Below, piece after piece: positions 31,170 through 42,359 of a stretch of 64,000 nucleotides of DNA; the first letter of the stretch is position 1; the number at the start of each line of letters is the position of its first letter. The translations under genes and the position numbers were made by a program. The stretch comes from Prorocentrum cordatum (taxonomy: Eukaryota; Sar; Dinophyceae; Prorocentrales; Prorocentraceae): contig CAUYUJ010012836.1 of the NCBI GenBank assembly GCA_963575745.1, forward strand, positions 315,906-379,905, read 5' to 3'. Under the pieces are notes generated by a model. That model was not told where the DNA came from and did no database searches. It saw only the letters and a program-made list of their open reading frames with translations.

Positions 31170-32910
31170 AGGGGGGTGCCGAAATGGGTGGGGGTGACGC
31201 ATGCGGGCGGCGGCACTGAGGCCTTCGGTGGAGCTCCCTATGGAGCCACGAAACGTGTGAGGGGTGTGCCGAAATGGGTGTGGGTGACGCATGCGGCCGC
31301 GGGCACTGGGGCCTTCGGTGGAGCTCCCTATGGAGCCTCGAAACGTGTGAGGGGTGTGCCGAAATGGGTGTGGGTGACGCATGCGGCCGCGGGCACTGGG
31401 GCCTTCGGTGGAGCTCCCTATGGAGCCACGAAACGTGTGAGGGGTGTGCCGAAATGGGTGTGGGTGACGCATGCGGCCGCGGGCACTGGGGCCTTCGGTG
31501 GAGTTCCCTATGGAGCCACGAAACGTGTGAGGGGTGTGCCGAAATGGGTGTGGGGACGCATGCGGCCGCGGGCACTGGGGCCTTCGGTGGAGCTCCCTAT
31601 GGAGCCACGAAACGTGTGAGGGGTGTGCCGAAATGGGTGTGGGTGACGCATGCGGGCGCGGGCACTGGGGCCTTCGGTGGAGCTCCCTATGGAGCCACGA
31701 AACGTGTGAGGGGTGTGCCGAAATGGGTGTGGGTGACGCATGCGGCCGCGGGCACTGGGGCCTTCGGTGGAGCTCCCTATGGAGCCACGAAACGTGTGAG
31801 GGGTGTGCCGAAATGGGTGTGGGTGACGCATGCGGCCGCGGGCACTGGGGCCTTCGGTGGAGCTCCCTATGGAGCCACGAAACGTGTGAGGGGTGTGCCG
31901 AAATGGGTGTGGGTGACGCATGCGGCCGCGGGCACTGGGGCCTTCGGTGGAGCTCCCTATGGAGCCACGAAACGTGTGAGGGGTGTGCCGAAATGGGTGT
32001 GGGTGACGCATGCGGCCGCGGGCACTGGGGCCTTCGGTGGAGCTCCCTATGGAGCCACGAAACGTGTGAGGGGTGTGCCGAAATGGGTGTGGGTGACGCA
32101 TGCGGCCGCGGGCACTGGGGCCTTCGGTGGAGCTCCCTATGGAGCCACGAAACGTGTGAGGGGTGTGCCGAAATGGGTGTGGGTGACGCATGCGGCCGCG
32201 GGCACTGGGGCCTTCGGTGGAGCTCCCTATGGAGCCACGAAACGTGTGAGGGGTGTGCCGAAATGGGTGTGGGTGACGCATGCGGCCGCGGGCACTGGGG
32301 CCTTCGGTGGAGCTCCCTATGGAGCCACGAAACGTGTGAGGGGTGTGCCGAAAATGGGTGTGGGGGGACGAAACGTGTGAGGGGTGTGCCGACGCATCGG
32401 CCGCGGGCACTGGGGCCTTCGGTGGAGCTCCCTATGGAGCCACGAAACGTGTGAGGGGTGTGCCGAAATGGGTGTGGGGACGCATGCGGCCGCGGGCACT
32501 GGGGCCTTCGGTGGAGCTCCCTATGGAGCCACGAAACGTGTGAGGGGTGTGCCGAAATGCATGCGGGCGCGGGCACTGGGGCCTTCGGTGGAGCTCCCTA
32601 TGGAGCCACGAAACGTGTGAGGGGTGTGCCGAAATGGATGTGGGTGGCGCATGCGGCCGCGGGCACTGGGGCCTTCGGTGGAGCTCCCTATGGAGCCACG
32701 AAACGTGTGAGGGGTGTGCCGAAATGGGTGTGGGTGACGCATGCGGCCGCGGCCACTGGGGCCTTCGGTGGAGCTCCCTATGGAGCCACGAAACGTGTGA
32801 GGGGTGTGCCGAAATGGGTGTGGGTGACGCATGCGGCCGCGGGCACTGGGGCCTTCGGTGGAGCTCCCTATGGAGCCACGAAACGTGTGAGGGGTGTGCC
32901 GAAATTGGGT
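31170..32910. repeat. 90-bp tandem array, about 19 copies
   Basis: Unit contains GGGGCCTTCGGTGGAGCTCC, CTATGGAGCCACGAAACGTG and TGAGGGGTGTGCCGAAATGG, then GTGACGCATGCGGCCGCGGG. Copies are over 95% alike except 32341-32630, where several are shortened. Frames stay open on both strands because 90 is a multiple of three. A lone diverged unit is at 29951. The unit is not the same as that of the 22.5 kb array, although both contain CCCTATGG. Confidence 0.95.
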
Positions 32911-33030
<120 letters not shown>

Positions 33031-33117
33031 GGAGGGGGGAGGAGGCAGCGGGAGGAAGGAAAGAAGGAAGGAAGGAAGGAGAACGCGGGGCACCGTCTCT
33101 TCAAAACGAGGACCCAA

Positions 33118-33242
33118 CACCACAGGATGGTTGGGAAAAACATGGGAAGTGGGGGGAAGACGAAAACCCATAACATCTATGAAAATATAGGGGAAACCTG
33201 GGATTTGTGTGCATTTGTTTGTGTGTCCCTGGGCCCCTTCGT
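33118..33242 (+). repeat. Dispersed repeat with GGGGGGAAGACGAA core (copy 2)
   Basis: CATGGGAAGTGGGGGGAAGA, ATGAAAATATAGGGGAAACC and TGTGTGTCCCTGGGCCCCTT align in order with 12381-12550 and 58088-58250. Confidence 0.7.
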
Positions 33243-33954
33243 AGTCGTGGTGGGATCGACCGTGAAAGTCGGGCTTGCGGGCGACTCGAGCAGGAGGCCT
33301 TCGCCAACCCTGCTGCGGGTCGCCGGGTGATCGGTGCGCGGTTGGAAGCCCCGCGAGCCCCGCCTTCTGAAGGTTCCTGCCCCTCCCTCCTGGGTTTGCA
33401 GGCGGGACAGGCCCGCCGCCAAGACGTTGTGCCGTCCGACTGGGGGGGGCCTGGCTCGCAAAGCCCCGCGGTTTATTTGACCATGTCCCTTGCTGACGGA
33501 CATGCCAGCATGCAGGGCAGGCCCGCCAGAAGGAGGGTGGGTGGCTTGGCGCGGGAAGGCCAGCGGCTCACAGAGCCCTCATCGATGGGGCGCTCAAGGC
33601 CCAGCTCAGGGCAGGGCAAAAGCAAGGACCGAGGGGTCACGGCTCGCTCACCTCTCTGTAGTCTCATTGCCAGCGGCGCTTGCGGCTGCCCGTGACGCCA
33701 GCGGACGCCTGCTGCCCATGCTGCGGAGAGGGGTTCGGCTCTGTCGCGGGGACCACGCTTTGACGTGTTGCTGCAAGGGCGACCGCACCGAACGACACAC
33801 AAGGCCATTCGCGATCTGGTCCTCGGCGAAGCCCTCACTTGCAGGGAGCGCGCCAGTGCGCGAGAAGGCGGGCCTCCTGCCGACCAGTCTCGCCGACGAC
33901 GGCCTTGGGCGAACACGGAGCGTCTGCGCAGGCATGCGAACAGTTGGCTGCCGC

Positions 33955-34098
33955 TCCTCCTCCTCCTCCTCCTCCTCCTCCTCCTCCTCCTCCTCCTCCT
34001 CCTCCTCCTCCTCCTCCTCCTCCTCCTCCTCCTCCTCCTCCTCCTCCTCCTCCTCCTCCTCCTCCTCCTCGCTCCTCCTCGCTCCTCCTCCTCCTCCT
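33955..34098. repeat. (CTC)n pyrimidine tract
   Basis: About 46 CTC triplets with two CTCGCTCCT interruptions near the 3' end. It is the complement in kind of the GGA tract at 26026. Confidence 0.97.
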
Positions 34099-37019
34099 CC
34101 TCCCCCTGGGGCTGTTGGCAAGGCGCCCGACTTCGCCTGCACCTCGGAACTTCGTGGCGACTCTCTGCAGAGCTGCGCCGTGGATGGTGGAGCAGTTCTC
34201 CTCGCCTGCGAGCCCTTCAAGCGCACCTTCAAGCACGCGGACATCGAGTGCTCGACGGCCAGGTTCAAATTCACGCCCGCTGTCTTGGAGTCTCATGGTG
34301 GTGGGTCGAACCCCATGGCCCGCAGCGCCCTCGACCGGTCCGCGGAAGCCCAAACGGCGGCACGGTTCAGAAGTCAGGAGCCAGCCTCGCTCGGAATCGC
34401 CCAGCGCATATCGTGCACCCTGCAGGGAGAGTGCGCGGGCGGCTCTGAACAGGCTCGTTCCTCCGGTCTCGTTTCCTGCCCTTTAACGGGTGGGGCGCGC
34501 GTGAGTCCGGGGGCGTCGTATAGGCATTCACTTTTGCGCCCTGGCGCATCTGCTCGTTCTTTTTCGTTCCCCCTTCTGGTCTTGCCCTTTTCTTTCGCAT
34601 CACCTTTGCGCGCTGGTGGGCCTCCTACTGGTTTTTTGTTGCGGGGGGGGGTCCATTGTTTTTTCTTTTGTTTCTTGCGTATGACTTCACAGGAAATGGT
34701 TCATCATAGTTTTATACAACTGTGTTGGGGGTCTCTTGGCGCTGCTCTTGTCGCCGGTGTTTCCGCGCTTCAGCTCTTAGGTACCTCTTCTTCCTTTTCC
34801 TCGTATGCCCTCTTGCCCCCTATCCCCCGCCGCTTGCGCGCTGGCGTGCGCAACAGCGCGCGGTCAGCACGCGCAGTGTTCTGGTCTCCCTCCCCTTGCG
34901 CGGGCCCATGCGCCGTTTGGCAGCTGGAGCTGGTTTGGAGAAGGCTTCGAATAGCTGGAGAGTGGGTCGCGCGGGCGATGTCATGATTTAGAAGTGGGCC
35001 TGCCGCTGCGCTCGCCCAGGTGCTGATGGGGCAGCGGAGCGCGCTTGGCGCCCAGCATTCCTGGGGGTTCCCATGGCGGTGCCGCCAGCGCCTTGCCGAC
35101 GCGCGCGAAGGGCCGCTGACCGCTATGCGTCATTGCTGGCCCGGCCACCACATGGTGTGTGTGTGCCCGCCATTCGCCTCCCATTGTGCCGGCCCCATTT
35201 ATTGTGGATCAAGCCTTGTTTTCGTTGGAGTCACATTTTCTACGTTGCTTGCCTTCTCTTGCGCCGCTGGGGGATGACGTGGTCAAGGTTTGTCAGCGCA
35301 CGCTTCAACGCGAGGTGTGCAATTCAAGGTTCGAGTCCCGAATCTTTGCCCAAGCCTGAACGATGCCACGCGGCAGTCGAGGACATACATGGCGTGGGCG
35401 GTCGTATTACTAGTCGTCGTCGGAGGGCAGGCCCCAGCGCCGCTGCGGCGCGGCCCGCTTTTGCGGGCGAAGCTTCCGCCGCGCGCCCCCGGCGGAGCTG
35501 GGCTTGCTCCCGCCCCACCTCCTCCTCCCTCCTCCTCCTCCTCCCTCCTCCTCCTCCTCCTCCTCCTCCTCCTCCTCCCTCCTCCTCCTCCCTCCTCCTC
35601 CCTCCTCCATGTGCAGACCCGGCGGGCCGGGGCCGAGCCCTCGACCGGCGCCCACCGCGGCGCCAGCGACGAGCCCCCCTCGGGAGGGGCTGGGCGCCCC
35701 CCGGGGGCCCGAGGCGCGCCGCGCACCCGCGGGCGGGCGGTCCGAGCGACGCCCCGCGCACCCGCGGGCCATGCGGAGGCCGCGTCGGCGGGCTGCAGAC
35801 CAGGTCCTCCTGCAGGTCACGTCGATGTCCAGCGCGCGACGACGGCGCCCCTTCTCGAAGGCCGACTCGACGCTAGCCCCGCCCAGGGGCAAGAGCGCTC
35901 CTGTCACGCGCGAGTGATCGGAACAGCTGCCAGGGCCGTCGCCCGCGCCGAGACCGATGGCGGGTCCGCCGAAGAGGACCGCCGATGAGGGCGTCCTGCC
36001 GTCAGCGCGTGTCCGTCCTCCTGGCGGCACCGCCTGAGGCCCAGGGCGAGTGTCAGATCGTTCCTGCGCCTTGCGCCCGCGCGGTGCCCGTTCGACTCCA
36101 GGCGTTTTTGTTGCCATCTTCCTCTTCCCCCGTTCGTTTTCAGACTGCCAGTGGGGTTTGGATGGGGCTCTTTCCATCAGCGGGTGTTCGTGTGGAGTCT
36201 TGCGGGGATAGCGCGTCTATCGTTTTGTATGGTCACTAAAGTTGGGTTGGGTTGAATCTACCAGTCGCGTCGCCCCAGAGTGGGAGATAATCAAACGAGG
36301 ACAGCAACAGTAATACTACGCAATATTGTTCGTTCTTATCTGCTCGCGTGCCGCTCACCATGTGTATCCCGAACCCTAGATACCCGCCCTCTTCGTCTTC
36401 GATCGTGCCCCCCTTGAGGGTACATCTTCTCTAGCTGCTGCGTGTAGTTGGCGCAGCCGCTAAAACAGGGGAAGGAAGGGAGGAGGGAGGAGACAAGGGT
36501 GAGCGAGAAGGATGGAGCACGAGAGAGATTTCCGAGAGGAGGGTCAGGAGCAGGAGTGCAAGCGGCAGCACAAGACGGGCGGATCGGGCTGGCGGACCCT
36601 AACAGACAGGTCAGGCGGGCGTGCCAAGGCGGCTGGGTCGAGCGGGCGTGTCGTTGAAGCGTCAATCCCATAACGGCGTCTCGAGCAATAGCGCGATTTC
36701 TAAGTGAACCGTATGGGAATCCATAGCGAGATTGTGATTCCCGAGTCTAGGGGGCACGGCGCCGCAATACATTGTGAAGGAGTACCACGCGAGAGTGCGA
36801 TGCCTGCATACATTATGAGAGGGTCCCGCGCGAGAGCACGGTTTTGAAAGAAGATGTGAGGAAGTATCAGGCGGGAGCCGCTGCTATTGTAAGCCAGGGG
36901 CCAGGGGCCAGTGTGAGCACTACGATTTTCGCTGATGAGAAATAGGGTGCGAGCGCAGGGATGATCACTGTATTTTTCGTTGAAAGCCCAATTGTGCACC
37001 GGGCAGGGGGGGGCAACAA
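34099..37019. other. Intergenic stretch with a short (TCC)n tract at 35515-35610
   Basis: Large overlapping frames on both strands are GC-driven, and none matches a family I know. The TCC tract is about 95 bp with CTCCCTCC interruptions. 36240-36700 is mixed sequence without repeats. Confidence 0.45.
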
Positions 37020-37085
37020 TACTTTGTTGTCGGGGATGCGAATTCAACAAACATAACAACAAAGACAGCAACAGCAAACACAAAG

Positions 37086-37125
<40 letters not shown>

Positions 37126-37260
37126 CCAACAACAACAACACAACAACAACTTCAACAACAACAACAACAACAACAACAATCATTTTACCCGAACGCGTGG
37201 TGTTCTCCCCAGTGCCAGGGTTTTCATACGACACCAGGCAATACCCCCACTTCGTGGGGG
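37020..37260. repeat. (CAA)n microsatellite and a 17-nt TTC-loop hairpin
   Basis: CAA repeats run from about 37041 to 37182 with interruptions. At 37244-37260 CCCCCAC-TTC-GTGGGGG is a perfect 7 bp stem on a TTC loop, the longest of this hairpin type in the window. Confidence 0.85.
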
Positions 37261-37469
37261 GGCATTACAAGCTCTACCAAATATCCAAACGACTCTTCGC
37301 GACCACCCAAACCCAGCTTCCCGCCCTATGACGTTGGGACACTTCACTTCGTGGCGTGCGGACGACCGTGGCTACTACACTGGCGTGGGGTACACACCCA
37401 CAGAACTTGGTCACTTATTCGGGGCGCGCATGTGCCCAGCATGGTGCAATTGTGCCATACAATACATAA

Positions 37470-37525
37470 TACAGAGAGACAGAGAGAGAGACAGAGAGCA
37501 GACAGAGAGAGAGACAGAGAGAGCG
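37470..37525. repeat. (GA/CAGA)n microsatellite
   Basis: About 55 bp of GAGACAGAGA units. Confidence 0.9.
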
Positions 37526-38150
37526 GAGTTGGTGCACATCTCCGACATCGTGTGATTCGTGTGATTTTATGATGCGCGGTGGTAAAATTCTTAAGAACCC
37601 AATGGTTTTTGGAGATTTCGGCGTGCGCGCGCAAAAAACGAATGTGTCCCGCATGGTATTATTTGACAGGGATGATGGCCCTGGCAGGTGCGCAACCGTT
37701 GTCGCAGAAGTTCGAAAAAGTTGCTCGCAAAAGCCCGTTTGACAGAAATGTTTAAAAAGTGTTGGGTTTCCTACGAATCCGCAAGAGCGCGCGGGATGAG
37801 ATTTTGACATTTTTTTGTTGAAAAACCATTGGTTTTTTGATGTTTTTATGTTAAAATCGCTCCGAACACTAAGCTTTTGGAAGGATTTCGTCTTGCGCGC
37901 GCGAATGTCCACTTTACCTTATTTTTTGCAAGGGATTCTTGAAATTTGATTATATTAGAACAAGAAATGTCATTTTATAGTGTTTTTTGCAAGGGAAAGC
38001 GGGGGGGAACAAAACAACCGGATCTTGTTCACATCGAATTACCTGAGGCTTCCTCACGAAAATGATGAAAATGTAGCTGCGGCCTAGGCGGCGCAGGGGG
38101 GCCGTGCACCAGGGGTCCCAACAATAATTATTCTTTAGAATTAATAATGT
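37526..38150. other. AT-richer intergenic stretch
   Basis: Clearly lower GC than the rest, with repeated ACCAATGGTTTTT-like words (37598 and 37823, in opposite orientations) and TTATTTTTTGCAAGGG / GTGTTTTTTGCAAGGG (about 37917 and 37979). No gene seen. Confidence 0.5.
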
Positions 38151-38285
38151 TCAACAACAACAACAACAACACTAACAACAACAACAACAACAACAGCAAC
38201 AGCAACAGCAACAGCAACAACAACAACAACACCAACAACAACAACAACAGCAGCAGCAGCAGCAACAACAACAACAAACAACAAC
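38151..38285. repeat. (AAC/AGC)n microsatellite
   Basis: AAC triplets with an AGC-rich middle. A second CAA-type array about 1.1 kb after the first. Confidence 0.95.
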
Positions 38286-38924
38286 ACATTCAACAACCAA
38301 CACAGCGTTGTACGAGGTCTCGGCGTTCCGCACGTAGCAAGGCGAAAGTTCTCTCATCCTCCCCCCCTCCCCCTAAACAATAAGGCTTTGGAGCTCTGAA
38401 CCTCGCACAGGGTGAGTTCAGTGCTTACCGTTCCCATTCGCTGTGGGATTTCGGCTGCGATTGGTGTCTGATCTGATCCGCTTTGTCATCCTCCTCGCAC
38501 CCTGTCTCCTCCTGCACCTGTCTGTCAGGTGTGAGTAGTGCCTTGCGTTCGATGGTGTTTGGGGGTCGAAAAGGTTTCTCCCTTCAGGGACCGGGCTTCG
38601 TTGCTTCTGACTGTCTAACAGGAGCCCCTCCGTGAACACATCCCAAATTGCTCGCTTGCCTGCTTCTCCTCCTCCCGCGCGGCCAGGCCACTGGGCGCCG
38701 CGCTCAGCCATCCAGCCCCCCCCCCTCTCGCGCCCGCCGTCCATGGTTCGAGGGAGCGCAGGCTCGTGGACGAGGGGAAGGTCGAGGGGTCGAGGAGCAT
38801 GCTATCGAGGGCGGGGACTTCTCGGGCAGGCGCCCCAGTGAGATCGCACGGCGTGCGGAATTTTCGGGCGCAGGAATTCGCTGCCTCGCAGGGAGGAGGA
38901 TATTGAGGAACAGCAGGGGTAGCA
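38286..38924. other. Intergenic stretch, no gene recognised
   Basis: GC-rich; frames on both strands overlap and match nothing. Confidence 0.4.
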
Positions 38925-39145
38925 GCGGGAGGAGGAGGAGGAGGAGGAGGAGGAGGAGGAGGAGGCGAAGGAGGAGGAGGACCAGCAGCAGCAGCAGCAG
39001 CAGCAGGCGCAGGAGGGGTGGAGAAGGAGGAGTAGCAGCAGCACCAGTAGGCAGGAGTAGGGGACATCGGACGAGCAGTGGGGAGGAGGAGGAGGAGGAG
39101 GAGGAGGAGGAGGAGGAGGAGGAGGAGGAGGAGGAGGAGGAGCAG
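38925..39145. repeat. (GGA)n with an (AGC)n core
   Basis: GGA runs at about 38929-38965 and 39083-39140, with AGC repeats near 38983-39006 between them. Confidence 0.95.
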
Positions 39146-39349
39146 AAGGGGTGGATCAGGCCGAACGGGATCTGAAGCAGGATGCAGACGCAGGAGGGCG
39201 AGGAGGAGCAGCAGCAGGAGGAGCATGACGAGCACGGACAGTGCTTCTCTTCAGAGCCTTTGGGCTCAGGGGTCTCCACTCAATCGCCGCTCGGCGGACG
39301 AGCGCGGTGGCACCACTCGCGCGCTGCGCGCTCTGGCGCGCACGCAGTG

Positions 39350-39520
39350 CGAGAGAGAGACAGAGAGACAGAGAGGGAGACAGAGAGAGAGACGGATATA
39401 TAGAGACAGGGACAGGCCGACATGGACGGACAGACAAAACGAGCGGACAGACAGACAGAGAGACAGACAGACAGACAAACAGACCGACCGACAGACAGAC
39501 AGGCAGACAGACAGACAGGT
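39350..39520. repeat. (GACA)n / (GAGA)n microsatellite
   Basis: GAGAGACAGAGA passing into GACAGACAGACA. It abuts a truncated copy of the GCCGATCGGCGC element, and the ACAG repeat resumes on its other side (39700-39760). Confidence 0.95.
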
Positions 39521-39699
39521 CGTCGTTTTTTATTTGTAGTTTTGCCGATCGGCATGGGCCCTCGCCCCCCCCTCCCCCCCATGGAGTAAATCTTTGCTGT
39601 TTTTTGGCGCCTGTTTCGAGCGGTTGGAGTTTCCCCTCAGGACCCACTGCTGCAAACAGTCGCATTACCAGAGCTCCGGAGCCAGACCCCCCCCTCACC
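39520..39699 (+). mobile_element. GCCGATCGGCGC element (copy 4) inside an ACAG microsatellite
   Basis: TTTTTTATTTGTAG, GTTTTGCCGATCGGCATGGG, ATGGAGTAAATCTTTGCTGT, GCGCCTGTTTCGAGCGG and TGCAAACAGTCGC follow the family order. The right end after CCAGACCCCCCCCTCACC is missing. Since GACA repeat flanks both sides, the copy appears to have been inserted into the microsatellite. Confidence 0.7.
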
Positions 39700-40079
39700 A
39701 GACAGACCGACCGACCGACACACAGACAGGCAGACAGGCAATACGACAGAGATAGACAGAGAGAGAGGGAGAGAGTCACTTTCACCGCGATACTATTGGG
39801 CCGCCGCGGCGGACCGCGGTACACTCTGCTGTGAGCGCGGTCCGGGCGAAGTGTTCGCCCATAGGCAGGCTCGAGATGCACACATCAGCAGGTGTTCCCA
39901 GTATGTTTCTGAGGGAGGCCCGCCGAAACATCTGGGCACAGCGACGACGAGTATCTCGCGGGAGCCGGCATTTGGCGGGTATTCTATTCTGAATTCGCAC
40001 GGGGGCGGGGCTGGAGTGAGAATGAGAGCGGGGAGAGGGAGACGGAGAGAAGGAGACCCACCCAGCTATTCTCGTGAGC

Positions 40080-41750
40080 AGGTCCAGCGGAGGGGTGTCC
40101 CACGGAGACCACCATGAGACCTCGCCGTCATATGGGGGGCTGCGATTTGCGAAATTGTCGCCTCTTTCCTGGACTCCTAGGAGGTCCAGTGGAGGGGTGT
40201 CACACGGGGACCACCATGAGACCTCGCTGTCCCTGGGGGGCTGTGATCTGCGAAACGGTCGCCACTTTCGTGGGCTTTTGGGAGGTCCAGCGGAGGGGTG
40301 TCCCACACAGGTCACCATGAGACCTCGCCAGCCCTGGGGGGCTGCGTTCTGCGAAACTATCGCCACTTTCGTGGGCTCCTGGGAGGCCAGCGGAGGGGTG
40401 GCCCACGCAGATGATCATAAGACCTCGCCGTCCCTGGGTGGTTGCGATCTGCGAAACTGTCGCCACTTTCGTGGGCTTCTTGGAGGTCCAGCGGAGGGGT
40501 GTCCCATGGAGACCACCGTAAGACCTCGCCGTCATATGGGTGGCTGCGATCTGCGAAATTGTCGCCACTTTCGTGGACTCCTGGGAGTCCAGCGGAGGGT
40601 GTCCCACGGGCACCACCCTGAGACCTCGCCGTCATTTGGGTGGCTGCGATCTGCGAAACCATCGCCACTTTCGTGGGCTCCTGGGAGGTCCAGAGAGGTA
40701 CGTCTTAGGCAGATCACCATGAAACCTCGCCGTTCTCTGGGTGGCTGCGATCTGCGAAATTGTCGCCATTGTCGTGGGCTCCTCGGAGGCCAAAGCGGAG
40801 GTGCGTTTTGCGCAGATCACCATGAGACTTCGCCGTTATCTGGGGGGCTGTGATCTGCGAAATTGTCGCCTCTTTCGTTGGCTCCTGGGAGGTCCAGCGG
40901 AGGAGTGTCCCACGCAGATGACCATGAGACCTCACCGTCCCCGGGTGGCTGCGATCTGCGAAGTTGTCGCCACTGTCGTGGGCTCCTGATAGGTCCAGCG
41001 GAGGGGTGTCCCACGGAGACCACCATGAGACCTCGTCGTCATGGGGGTCTGTGATCTGCGAGACTGTCGCTTCTTTCCTGGACTCCTAGGAGGTCCAGCG
41101 GAGGGGTCTCTCACGGGGACCACCATGAGACCTCGCCGTCCCTGGGGGGCTGTGATCTGCGAAACTATCGCCACTTTCGTGGGCTCTTGGGAAGTCCAAC
41201 GGAGGGGTGTCCCACGGGGACCACCATGAGACCTCGCAAGCCCTGGGTGGCTGCGATCTGCGAAATTGTCGCCTCTCTCGTTGGCTCCTGGGAGGTCCAG
41301 AGGAGGTGCGTCTTACGCAGATCACTCTGATACCTCGCCGTTCCCTGGGTGGCTGCGATCTACGAAACCGTCGCCTCTTTCTGGAAGGCCCAGCGGAAGT
41401 GCGTTTTTCGCAGATCACCATGAGACCTCGCCGTTATTTGGGGGGCTGCGATCTGTGAAACTGTCGCCTCTTTCGTGGGCTCCTGGGAGGCCCAGCGGAG
41501 AGGTGGCCCACGCAGATGACCACGAGACCTCGCCGTCCCTGGGGGGCTGCGATCTGCAAAACTATCGCCACTTTCGTGGGTTCCTGGGCGGTCCAGCGGA
41601 GGGGTGTCCCACGGGGACCACCATGAGACCTCGCCGTCCCTGGGGGGCTGCGATCTGCAAAACTATCGCCACTTTCGTGGGCTCCTGGAAGGCCCAGCGG
41701 AGGTGCGTCTTACACAGATCACTATGAGACCTCGCCGTCCTCTGGGGGGT
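40080..41750. repeat. 101-102-bp tandem array, about 16 copies
   Basis: Each unit contains CTGCGATCTGCGAAACTGTC, GCCACTTTCGTGGGCTCCTG, GGAGGTCCAGCGGAGGGGTG and GACCACCATGAGACCTCGCC. The copies are 80-90% alike, older than the 90 bp arrays. Two subtypes alternate irregularly: one with GGGGTGTCCCACGG, one with GGTGCGTCTTACGCAGA. Long frames are a by-product of the near-102 period. Confidence 0.92.
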
Positions 41751-42300
41751 TGGGCTGCGACGTTGGGGGGTCCAGCGGCGCTGCTTTTACGAATTATGTC
41801 TCTTATCGTCTTTCTTTATGGTGTTTCCACACTCCCTCGTGGCCGCCTTCCTACTACCGCGTCTGACCCTTAAGAACGACGCCGAAGATGTGAACATGTG
41901 ACTCTGGCCCGACGTTTTTTTGCGAATCGTTCAAGGGCACGGCGGATCCTTCAGTGTTCGCTTTTGTATTGAGCGGTCCGATGTGTAGTCGCCTGAGGTG
42001 TACAATGGGTTGGGTACGTCCCTGGGTAGTTAAAGAAAAGAAGACCAAGTGTGTCTGCCAACTGCTGCACTCTGAGGTGCACATGTGAGTGTCAGATTTC
42101 TAAGTATGGATAGCGGCCTGAAGGAGCCATCCAACAGATAACGAATTCAAGCCACACCCCGAGAATGAAGATAACTGTACGAATTTGCCACTCGCGCTCA
42201 CAGGATCCAAGGAACTATGCATCCCTGCTACGGTTCGCCTTGCCCGTGTTGATGTGGCATGAATGGTCCCAGTCACGCTCGGAGGAGGTGTCCCAAGAGT
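41751..42300. other. Mixed intergenic stretch
   Basis: Ordinary-composition sequence without repeats. Frames under 90 codons match nothing. Confidence 0.4.
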
Positions 42301-42359
42301 TGTGCCCGTACTTTAGTTAGAATAATCGCGAGAACATTAACGCTGCTGATTGTTGTTAC

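Noticed and set aside
30681-32576. 631-codon minus-strand frame of repeated His/Pro-rich units
   Set aside because: Shadow of the 90 bp array running through the helicase exon in a different frame.
31170-32910. CRISPR-like regular array
   Set aside because: Whole 90 bp units are repeated, without unique spacers between short repeats; the sequence is eukaryotic.
33490-34986. 498-codon frame across the CTC tract
   Set aside because: Open because of the triplet repeat in its middle; flanking parts match no family and equally long frames exist on the other strand.
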